The notes below the pieces were generated by a model. That model was not told where the DNA came from. It worked only from the letters and a program-made list of their open reading frames with translations, and did not search any database. A DNA stretch of 64,000 bases, from contig OX421508.1 in the NCBI GenBank assembly GCA_949126835.1, forward strand, positions 16,514,398 through 16,578,397, written 5' to 3'. This DNA comes from Anisus vortex (lineage: Eukaryota; Mollusca; Gastropoda; Planorbidae). Position 1 is the stretch's first letter. Each line of letters opens with the position of its first letter. This document shows positions 14,061 to 24,700 of this stretch, piece after piece. Made by a program: the position numbers and the translations under genes.

Positions 14061-14206
14061 GGTTTTCAAGAAGTTAGTCCATTTTGTGCTGTATTTCCTA
14101 TTTACACTAAGATGTTTCGTGCAGTTTTCCTTATACTGTGTTTTATAATAAACGTTCCACACAAGTTTCTAATTTATTTTTTGATATAACTGTTGACTGT
14201 ATATAT

Positions 14207-15071
14207 TCAAAGACTATAATAAGATGGCCCGCTTGCTCTATTTTTAGAGCATATATGTTCTTTTTCCGTGCGCATCCAATTGACAAGTCTTAACGATTAT
14301 GCATGCATAAAAGGTCAAAAAGAAGAACATTTCCTGTCTTATTCGATCATTTGTTTCGAAACATGTCTGGCTGTTACGTTACTGGTTGTACGAAAATATG
14401 TAGAGAATTAAATTTCATTTCATTTCCAAAAGATGGCTCCAAAAGAAAACGATGGATTGTGAATGTCAGATTTGAAGACTCACCTATTTATAATCCCAAA
14501 CTAATTGCTTGATGCAAAAGAATTTTCATGTTGTTGTTTTTTATGAACCCTCGCATTGTGTTTTTTTAATTATCAAAGACGCAACTCTTCACTAACTTAT
14601 TTTATAAAAAAAAAGCTACATTTACCCTAACGCGACTAACACTAGAGTATTAATTATCGCCTTCTCACTTTTGGTGTTAAAAACGGATTCCTCATAACTA
14701 ATCTTGCAGCCGTTGAATATTTGAAAAGACCAGAACTGGCGGTCGATGTTGAAATCAATTGTCAAACAGCACCAAAAGCATGTTTTTTGTTTGCGAAAAT
14801 GGCGGTAAAATTCACCGGAAGTTCACTATCATTCCAGTTTAAAAGTTCACACATAATTGAGACTTGTCAATAACGCTGTCTTAAATTACTTCTACGCTCC
14901 TACGTTTGGCTAAATGTTTCCGCTGCATACAAGTTTCGATTTTAATTTTTATTTTTTATTGAGAAAATCATAGCGATTAAATAAAACGCACAGTCCAAAA
15001 GGAAATCGGGAATTCCGAAAAGAAGTCATCAAATAGCAGAAATAGTAAAGTCTATCTTATTATATCTTACG
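14207..15071 (+). mobile_element. THAP-linked DNA transposon remnant, same family as MITEs at 18922 and 49356
   Basis: The left end AGACTATAATAAGATGGCCC and the right end, complementary in part (CTATCTTATTATATCTTA), match the inverted ends of the MITEs at 18922-19207 and 49356-50070. The shared interior includes AAATCGGGAATTCCGAAAAG. This longer copy alone contains a THAP-like reading frame (14363-14512), so it probably preserves part of the autonomous parent. THAP domains occur in P-element-type transposases, which makes a P-like superfamily likely. No full transposase survives. Confidence 0.6.
14363..14512 (+). pseudogene. THAP-type zinc-finger fragment
   Basis: A 49-codon stretch begins MSGCYVTGCTK, continues with ISFPKD and then KRKRWI. 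These match the start of a THAP domain: the first C-x4-C pair, the FPKD loop and the invariant tryptophan. The second zinc pair (C-x2-H) and any catalytic domain are missing because the frame stops at 14512. The upstream 20 codons of the open frame look unrelated. It sits inside the 14207-15071 transposon remnant, so it is best read as a broken DNA-binding domain of a transposase and not as a host THAP gene. Confidence 0.6.
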
Positions 15072-15358
15072 CCACTCGGAAAGAAAGAGTACTTATATGC
15101 ATTTGTTCTCGCATAAGGGATAAGGAAACTGTTTTAGTCTTTATGTTTATGTGAGCTTTGCAACAGGTTATTATTGGGTTGTATTTCTAAATTAGAGTTT
15201 AATGCTTTATGTATTATTACATCTTTATTCTTATGTGATAAGAGGTGACTGTCTCTGTTCTAAAATAATATTAATGATATCAAAATATGTATGCGGGCTA
15301 TGCATTAAAGCTTTCTGGAGCATGGCTTTCTCTTCAGCAGCTAAACAAATATATAGAT

Positions 15359-15547
15359 CAGGGGTCTGCAACCTATCGTGTCAGACTTTGCACGCAGAGC
15401 GACTTTCAATGCCACGCGAAATACCCCAAAAATGCAATTCAAGTCTCTTCTACAAGAAAAGAACAAGACGACTTTTAGGCTATTGGCACGCTGAATGAAT
15501 TATAAATCCTTCTTTGGCACACTATTTTCAAAATGTTGCCAGCCATG
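15359..15547. mobile_element. hAT-type MITE (CAGGGGTCGGCAACC family)
   Basis: Starts CAGGGGTCTGCAACCTATCG and ends TTGCCAGCCATG. The interior matches the copy at 232-427. Flanking octamers ATATAGAT and TTATAGAA share TATAGA (6 of 8), consistent with an aged 8-bp duplication. Confidence 0.6.
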
Positions 15548-16577
15548 TTATAGAAAACTAAAAAAAAATTGTGTTAAGAAATTTCATAACAAAATTATTT
15601 TAATTAAGTTTAAATCCTTAAAGATAGATTTAAAATATACCATAATTAGAAAAATGATTTTGATATTTAGAAAAAAAAAAGAAACTTAAACTTACTTTAA
15701 ATATTTCAAAGTAAAAAACGCACCAAATACTGGAAACACATTTTTCAATGTTCAATTTCTGATGCAGTAACTATATAGATCAGTAAGTAACATCACATTA
15801 AAAGATTAGAATTATTTATTTGTTTTGTAAGAATTATAAAAAGTAAAGATTTATAATTAGAAATAAAATAATTTCAGTAAAATGTAGCCTACAACTTACG
15901 ACCAACTGTTGAATAAATAAATCAACAAGTAGATGCTTTGTTTGCATCTAGTCAGGTAGCGTAGGGGGTCAAGGTGCGGCTGCCCCAGGCTCCAATGATA
16001 CTTTATTCAACTTAAACTAACTTACTAATAAATGAAAACTAAAATTTTATAGGCGCCAATTTTAACCGCCGCCAATATGTCGCCACTTTCCCGAGTTACA
16101 TCATTTTCCATTGGAAACATGTTGCTTTTTTATTTAGGGTACTTAAGATTGGGAACTAAAAACGTTAAGAGAAGGGTGCTCTCTGGGGGCAGTGGACTGG
16201 CGTAGTTTAACTAAAAGGCTTCCTGCTTTCTGTCCCTATATCCACCCTTACTGGGAACTGTGTGTACAGTAGTGTACAGTAGTGTACACACAGTTTCGTG
16301 TTCAAGATTTTAAAACATTAAAATAATACTAGAACTTACAGCTGTGATTCTAAGACCGCTACCGGGAATCGAAACTCACCGGGTCTCAAAAAGAATATGA
16401 AAATAAGTTCCAAATGTATGGTCAGATTATTGTTAGAGAGCTATTATAGCAGAACATTTCACTCCCAAGCGGATATTTTTTTAGATTCGAATATCCGAGG
16501 TACAGTCCTTGCGCCTAGTCGATATTATATGAAAATTGTGTGAAATTTAATTATGTTTTATGTTATGCATAGGCCAT
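15548..16577. other. No gene recognised
   Basis: AT-rich. The only local structure is a short duplicated palindromic patch, GTGTACAGTAGTGTACAGTA ending in TGTACACACA (about 16260-16292), which could fold into a hairpin. Confidence 0.45.
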
Positions 16578-16763
16578 TATGGGCATACGAGTCTAACCAG
16601 CTCTGATGGGTACTGGACCTTAGTTGGGGTAAAGTAAAGGCGGCTGTGCATAGAGCTGGCCATACAATCACCTGGCCATAGAAACTGGTGAACGCTTCAC
16701 CGGACCTATGGATACCGGCGGTCCGACTGGATACTTTATTGATTTTACTTACTTTACTTATAG
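16578..16763 (+). mobile_element. SINE body and tail
   Basis: Shares CAGCTCTGATGGGTACTGGA, GGGGTAAAGTAAAGGCGG and GGTCCGACTGGATACTTTAT with the SINE at 2243-2482. The tRNA-like head is missing, so it is 5'-truncated. Confidence 0.65.
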
Positions 16764-16894
16764 GCCATTATAGTCGACAAAATGTTAGTGGGACACAAAT
16801 GAAAACTGTAATAATTTAAGAAAAAAATTTACGAAAAAAAAAAACGTTTGTGAAACTCTGACGTATTTTACCCACGGAGCATTTGGTAAAATAA

Positions 16895-17713
16895 ATATAT
16901 TTAGAGAACGGTTATATTTAGAGAACGGTTATATTTAGAGAACGGTTATATTTAGAGAACGGTTATATTTAGAGAACGGTTATATTTAGAGAACGGTTAT
17001 ATTTAGAGAACGGTTATATTTAGAGAACGGTTATATTTAGAGAACGGTTATATTTAGAGAACGGTTATATTTAGAGAACGGTTATATTTAGAGAACGGTT
17101 ATATTTAGAGAACGGTTATATTTAGAGAACGGTTATATTTAGAGAACGGTTATATTTAGAGAACGGTTATATTTAGAGAACGGTTATATTTAGAGAACGG
17201 TTATATTTAGAGAACGGTTATATTTAGAGAACGGTTATATTTAGAGAACGGTTATATTTAGAGAACGGTTATATTTAGAGAACGGTTATATTTAGAGAAC
17301 GGTTATATTTAGAGAACGGTTATATTTAGAGAACGGTTATATTTAGAGAACGGTTATATTTAGAGAACGGTTATATTTAGAGAACGGTTATATTTAGAGA
17401 ACGGTTATATTTAGAGAACGGTTATATTTAGAGAACGGTTATATTTAGAGAACGGTTATATTTAGAGAACGGTTATATTTAGAGAACGGTTATATTTAGA
17501 GAACGGTTATATTTAGAGAACGGTTATATTTAGAGAACGGTTATATTTAGAGAACGGTTATATTTAGAGAACGGTTATATTTAGAGAACGGTTATATTTA
17601 GAGAACGGTTATATTTAGAGAACGGTTATATTTAGAGAACGGTTATATTTAGAGAACGGTTATATTTAGAGAACGGTTATATTTAGAGAACGGTTATATT
17701 TAGAGAACGGTTA
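16895..17713. repeat. 17-bp tandem array, about 48 identical units
   Basis: The unit GGTTATATTTAGAGAAC repeats head-to-tail about 48 times with no difference I can see. Each unit contains TTATATTTAG, an exact fit to the MEF2 consensus YTAWWWWTAR. The array ends in AGAGAAC-GGTTAAGAT-GTTCTCT, a perfect 7-bp inverted repeat around a 9-nt spacer. It lies about 0.9 kb upstream of the first recognisable nuclear receptor exon. Confidence 0.95.
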
Positions 17714-17894
17714 AGATGTTCTCTGAAAAAAATTAATGCACATTTAAAGTCTTTATATGAAGCTATACAATTTGTTCCGATAGGACAATAACTATTTACC
17801 ATGAATCAAATCACGGTGCAAGAATATTTCCAGTGGGAAGGGAATTTAAAAAAAAAAAACTTTGTCTCTATTCTAAGCAAACCTAATGAAAATC

Positions 17895-18450
17895 TAAATA
17901 TTTTACCGAAGCGATGAGATCTAGAGGACGACCGAAACCAAGTTTGTGGTTTCGGCCAAGAACGAAACCGTACCGAAAGATATAATTGACGTAGGGCTGA
18001 AACCGAAAGCAAAACCGAAATCTTAAGTGCACCTTTGGCTGAAACCGAAAGATAAACGGAAATCGCCAAACAAAAGAATTAAAAAGACGGCACATTTTTG
18101 TGTAATATTAACTAGTTTATGGGTACTCTTTTTAATTTTAGTAAACCATAGAACATGTAATAAACAGATGTGTAAACATGTAATACACAAAATTTTATTC
18201 AGAATTGAATACTCTTTAAGATTGAGTAAACATAAAAGCAATCTAAACTTTATATAAGACTTTTTAATCTAGATAAAAAATATTATGACATGATTTTTTT
18301 TATAAAATTAGACAAACCAACACAAACATGAAAATTGAAAGATATTCGGCGGATGTCAATAAGACTTTCAGTCTAAACCGAAAGAGACACTTTGCCTAAT
18401 TTCGGCGCCGAAACCGAAACCGAGATCAATAATTTAATTCCCCGAAACCA
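17895..18450. repeat. CCGAAA-rich dispersed repeat
   Basis: Contains many scattered CCGAAA / TTTCGG boxes on both strands (17928-18060 and 18365-18425), including GAAACCGAAA tracts. This looks like a TTTCGGTTTCGG-rich transposon relic with an AT-rich middle. Short open frames here are not convincing genes. Confidence 0.45.
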
Positions 18451-18603
18451 AATCTAGGCAATTTAGTTATTATTATTAGGCTTCTTATTATTATTTAGTT
18501 TCGCGGTCCGGTGAAAATGTTTTTTCGTGCCAGGTGACGATAGCGTACCGTGGGGTTGGAGTCCTAATTTGCTATTAACAAGAAAGAAAAAGAAATAAAA
18601 CTT

Positions 18604-18787
18604 ATGTTGTCAGATTGTATTATGTCTATGAACGTCCAAATTTCAGGTCGCACCCTTCCGGTGCCAGTGTCGTGTGAGGTGTGCGGAGACAAAAGTTACG
18701 GAAAACATTACGGAGTCTATTGTTGTGATGGCTGCTCTTGTTTCTTTAAACGGAGCATCAGGAAAAATATCACATACTCTTGTATAG
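18604..18787 (+). CDS. Nuclear receptor exon 1: N-terminus and first zinc finger
   Basis: Encodes the first zinc finger (C-x2-C-x13-C-x2-C), the recognition helix and the first cysteine of finger two, then splices at ATAG|GTGAGT (phase 1). An in-frame TAA at 18565 bounds the frame. Candidate starts are ATG at 18604, 18622 and 18628. Alternatively TTTCAG at 18641-18646 could be a splice acceptor, though its pyrimidine tract is poor, which would put the true start further upstream. Confidence 0.88.
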
Positions 18788-21700
18788 GTGAGTCGAATAA
18801 CAAGTATTTATATACATAGTATACGTTAATATACATTTATAGCACTAACATAAACAGAAACACAATATAAAGTTACATAAAATATCAAATACTCTTACAT
18901 AAAGGCACACTAGGTTAAAACCATAGACTATAATAAGATGGACCGCTTGCTCTATATTTAGAGCTTATATTTTTTTTTTTTTCGTGCGTCTTAAATGACT
19001 TCTACGCTCTTACGTTTGCATTAAAGGTTTCCGCTGAAGACAACTTTTGATTTTAATCTTTCTTTTTTTTCATTGAGACAATCAAAGCGATTAAATAAAA
19101 CGGAAGTGTACAGTACAAAAGGGAATCGGGAATTCCAAAAAGAAGTAATTCGATTCATGAAATGACAGAAACATTAAAGCAAGCGGTCCATCTCATTATA
19201 ATCTTAGGTTAATAGTAAGATTCCTTTTTTTTTTCTACAAAACACATTCTTTCGCTATCTTCGAGAGTGCCATTCGGGCATTAAATGGGTTATAATTATT
19301 GTATTGTATTTTAAAGTTAAAATTTAAATCTATAAAATGTATTATTACTACTTCACGCTATCACTTTCTTTCCTCCAGTCCAACATTTCCTAAACCCATA
19401 TTTTTTCGTGACTTAGTTTTTTCTTATATTTTCTATTTTGTGACCCACTGCCATTTATAATATCGTTAATACGACACTATGTACAAAGTAAGTATCCTAC
19501 CCATTGCAGAACTAACAGATCCATGGGGCTTTCGAAGCAAACTTTTCATAATGGTGTACTAAACTAGGATTTCTAATTCATTCAGCGTGCCTAAAGCCTA
19601 AAAGTCATCCTGCTTTAGCATTCACTTTCTTGAAGAAGAGACTTGAATTTCCATTTTGGGAGTCCTCTGCGTACCATTGGAGATTACTCTGCGTGCCAAG
19701 TGCTGCGTGGCTGATCAAAGCCTATGGAAGCACAACCAAACATAAAAAAGCAGGCTGAACGTGGAGGCAGTGGACCCTAATGGCGCTTAAGAAACTGCCA
19801 CGCGATTCTCAGTGAAAATGGAAATATTATTATTATATAACTAGTGGTTATGCCCGTCAAAATGACGGAGAAAAGAATGACTACAATGTGTTTTGTTAAG
19901 AGAGAGAGACAAAAGACAACATTACAATAAAAACTGGAGTGAGAACGTTTCTTTTCGGTATTTAGTTTTTGTTCTTTTTAATTGTTTCTGGTGGCCCTGA
20001 CCCTGGTATATGCATAAATTGTCGTTGTCAAGCTTCTGGCCTAAAAGACAGGCGTAGTGTGTAAGCCGCCGATACATTCACATTAAGAATACACCGGCCG
20101 GCGAACGCATGGGGGACAGCCCCGCAGCGTGTCCGAGATCCATTACACTGCCGAGAGGCCACTGGTCTCGGTGGGGAGGAAACAATGGACGCTGCAATCC
20201 CGTCTCGAGAAACACCCGGTGCCTGGATGCATGTACCTATAGTATAGGATTTGTGCTACTGGGTGACAGTGCAGGTTTATTGGCGAGCCACCACGATAGT
20301 AATCCTTAGGGGAACTGCAGTGAACGATCGCTGGGCTGCGGAAACCTTCCCAGTTACACGGCACGCCACGCCTTTGGCGTGTCGTAGGGTGGCTGGAGCC
20401 CGGACAGAAATTGCCCAAACCTAAGCGTTACGCCCTGGACCCAAGATCCGAAAGACTCGTCCGGGTTTTTTTAAAAGAGACTTTTTAATTCGATATTAAA
20501 ATGTAGCGAATAATTGTGTTGACTTGACTTGTTATTAATAATATTAAATTAACAATAATATACTATCTAAAAGAAAAAAAAACACAAATACAAAACAATA
20601 AAAAAGGTAAATAATAATGAAAAAAATATTAGAAAATAATATTTCAATGCAATAAAAACTATAGTGATAACGACTTTTTTCGGTATTTAATTTTTTTTCT
20701 TGCTTTTTGTATCAATATAACAGTACCGTAGTGAGAATGTTTCTTTCGGTATTTAGTTTTTGTTCTTGCTTATTGTAAAAATAAAACAGTAGGCCTATTA
20801 ATAATGTTTCTTTCGGTATTTATTTATTTTATATTGTGTCCGGTAGCCCTGGCACATGCATAAAAATTTTTGCTGTCAGGCTTCTGCTATTTAAAAGTAA
20901 TCATTTATAACTTGTCACTTGTTCTTTATAATTAGTATAATTTAATTTTTAGAGTGTAGAAAGTCGCCTATTAAAGGATGTTCTCAATAGCGACGTGCAT
21001 CCATTAAATAATTGAAACATGTGGTTACTTTTACTTAAAAGATAATGCAAACATCTAGATCTATAAATAAGTGTTTAAATTTAAAAGGTCATCCCTGCGA
21101 CTATACTGGATTATCTAATTTAATATACTGGCTCTAATTAATTATGTCTAGGGGTTTAATGGGTGGCGTATTAATCGCAGGAAAGCCGTTAGAAATTATT
21201 AATATCCAAAACATAAAATCTACTCTAAAACGAATTGCAAATTACATTAAATAGACTGTAATGAAATGGTTTATGATTGTTTATGAACACAATAGACCAA
21301 AATGCTGTACAGGATTATTTATTTAATAATTACTTGAACCATACGATTAGCCTTCAATCGTGAGGGACAGGAAGACAACGTGCATCAAAAATAAAAACAC
21401 AGGAAGTGGACACAAATCTTAACTCTAATTAACGAAACATTCAGTGTCCAAATATCGATACACAAGTTATCACTACATCTCCCCCTTTTACGTTTAGTCA
21501 TTCCGATATCTGGCAGGTGGATTAATGATACGTCCAGACCGAGTTGTCAAAACCGTAGAGCCAACAGGTGGGCCATGCGCCTGCTCTTGGGGTTCAAGGT
21601 GGGTTTCAGTAGTGTTATTATCCGGTTCTTGAGGGTTGGTAAAACCTGAATCTCCTTGAGGTTGAGGCATGCCATTCTGTTGTTCAGTAACAATGGCATC

Positions 21701-24700
21701 GTCCTTGTCAGGTAGGGAACCGATAGAGGTAGGAACAAATGTTGATGTTGGACGTAAGTGTTTTCTGTTCCTACGGAAAGTCCCAAAAGAAGTCTTGATT
21801 AGATATGATCTGGGAGCCACGCTTCTGATTACAGTGGCTGGATTTGTCCATTGTCGCTCATGGTCTAGTTTCTGTAAGACCTTGGTACCTGGCTCTAAAG
21901 GTGGAAGCTTTCTAGTACCATGACGTCTGTTATAGTAGATCTGATTTGCCCTTTTCCTCCCTTCGTCCTTTCCAAGAATAGACTTTCTTTCTATGATTTT
22001 TGGAGAAAGATTGACTGGCAATGTTGGTAGGATAGTTCTGATTTTACGACCCATCACTAACTCAGCGGGACTGTACCCTGTGGCTGTAGTTGGTGATGAT
22101 CTGTAGTTCATTAAAGCTAAAAAAAAGTCTGCTTGACTTAATATTTTCTTCGCTTCCTGCACTGCTCGTTCTGCCTCACCGTTGCTTTGGGCATAGTATG
22201 GCGAACTAGTAACGTGCAGGAAATTCCACTCTTCTGAAAACGTTTGGAATTCTCTGGAAGTAAATTGGCGACCGTTATCAGTGACTAGTGATTCCGGGAT
22301 TCCATGATGTGCAAAAATGGATTTAAATTTAGTAATGACGACCCCTGAGGTCATGCTAGAAAGTGGCAAGATCTCCAGATATCTCGAGTAGTAATCAACC
22401 ACTACGAGATAATTCTGACCTTTGAAGTCACAAATGTCAGCACCGATCATCTGAAATGGTCTGCTGGGAAGTGGTGTTGACATGATGGGCTCTCTTCTGA
22501 AAGTTGGCATCTTCTGTTCACAATGTTGGCAAGAAGAAACGAGCTGCTGGATTTCGCCGCTAATTCCAGGCCACCATACAGACTGTTTCGCTCTCTCCCG
22601 ACATTTTGTAATGCCCAAATGACCATCATGGATTCTGCTTAGAATTTCTGCTCTAAGTGACCTTGGTACTACTATTTGGGAACCTCTGATAAGCATGCCT
22701 TGATGAACGCTCAGTTCAAAGCGCACATTGTAGAAATCCTTGAGATATTGTTCAATATTTTTCACATATTTAGGCCAGCCATTTTCAGTGTACTTGATGG
22801 CAGTATTAATGATAGGGTCTTTCTCTGATTCACTTGCAAACTGTAAAAGTTTCGCATCGGACGCCGGCCAAGACATTCGAACTGAGTCTATATGAGAGTC
22901 AATATCCTGAATGAGGCGATCCACTTCTTTGTCCAACCCAACGTTTACTTGTTGTGGGCTGCGCGACAGTGTATCAGCAATGATAAGTTGTACGCCTGGT
23001 ATGTAAGTAGCATGAACATTAAAGCGCATGAGCCTTATAAGCATTCTCTGGCAACGTATTGGTGTGTCTTGCAGGTCTCGAACATTGATCAAAGATATCA
23101 GTGGCTTGTGATCAGTCTGTAACGTGAATGATGGTAGTCCCATGAGGTACTTTTGAAGCTTTTCACAAGTCCATACTGCTGCCAAAAGTTCTTTTTCTAT
23201 CTGCGCGTAATTCTTTTCTGCTGGAGTCAGGGTACGTGAGCAGAAAAACACAGGTTTGAGTTTACCATCACATTCTTGAAGAAGCACTCCACCAATTCCA
23301 TAGGAACTTGCATCAACGCTTACAACACATGGCCTTAAAATGTCAAAGAATGCAAGTGTTGGTGTAGATGTGAGCATTTTCTTTACCTGTGTAAGTGCAT
23401 TTATTTGAGATGATCCCCATGTCCAATGGTTTTTCTTCTCCAACAATTGTGTCAGAGGACGAAGAATTGTGGATATGTTTGGAATGTATCTGCCCATGAA
23501 GTTTACCATGCCAAGTAGGCGACGTAACTCCTCGACATCTCGTGGCTCTGGCATGTCGATAATAGCAGAAACCTTGATAGGATCTGGACTTATACCATCC
23601 TTACTGATGCGATGGCCCAGGAAATCAATTTCCTTCTTTCTGTACTCACACTTTTCTTGGTTTAGTTGAAGATTCACTTCATTCAGCCTTTTTAGAACTG
23701 CTGACAAGTGTTTTTCATGTTCTTTCTCTGTTTTACTAAAGACAAGAACATCATCAAAATAGCAAATTACGTTTTGCTCTTTTTCCAGAATGTTTTCCAT
23801 CACCCTCTGGAAAATCTCAGGTGCACTTGTGATGCCAAATGGTAGCCTTTTATAATAGTATCGACCAAAAGGTGTTATAAAGGTAGTCAGCTTTGCAGTG
23901 GAACTGTCTAAAGGAATTTGCCAAAATCCGGAAGCTGCATCCAATTTTGAGAATACTGTTGCACCTTGAAGCTTGTGTAGTATATCATCTAATACAGGAA
24001 GCACATAGCGTTCCCGCTTCACTGCAGAATTTAGCTTCTTAAAGTCTGTACAAATACGAATTGATCCATTCTTCTTTAAGACTGGTACCATTGGAGCACA
24101 CCAATCTGTTGCTTCGGTAATAGGTTCTATTACGCCTGCTTTTTCCATCCGTTGTAGTTCAACCATGACCTTGTCAATAAGAGGTATTGGCACTCTCCTT
24201 GCTGTAGGTAAGCTGTATGGCTCAGCATCTTTGCGAATTTTAATGGTAACCGGAGTGCACTTTATGTGTGTAGATAAGTCGAGAGGAACTGCTGCTCCGA
24301 TTTCATTGATATTTTTCTGCACAAGACCCAGGGCATTAACTACGCCTCTACCCAAAAGACTGTCAGTCTCCTCATTAATAACAAAAAGACGAATTTGAAA
24401 CTTTTTGTTCTGGAATGTAGCTGGAGCAGTAAATTCTCCCAAGTTCTGTAAGAAACCACCAGGACTTCGCAGAGTTGCAGTAGAATGAGTCAGTTTAGGA
24501 CTAGGGCTTATCTTTTTATAAGTAGCTCTGGAAATAACACTAACATCAGCACCTGTGTCAATTTTAAAGTTAATTGGTAGATTGTGAATGTTAACTGTCA
24601 CTCTCCATGGTGGCTCTGCAACTGTTGACAATATTGAGTCAAATGTGTATGACTGGGTAACTGTGTCATGATGCATAATACTGTGAACGTCACGATGTTG

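Noticed and set aside
14303..14512. Host THAP gene
   Set aside because: The domain is cut before its second zinc pair and sits in a transposon remnant with family ends.
18001..18421. GAAACCGAAA tracts as interferon-type response elements of the receptor promoter
   Set aside because: The boxes lie on both strands within what looks like a dispersed repeat rich in TTTCGG, so repeat ancestry is the simpler explanation.
20109..20418. Overlapping 66- and 91-codon frames in the GC-rich island
   Set aside because: Both strands are open only because of GC content; neither shows a known motif.
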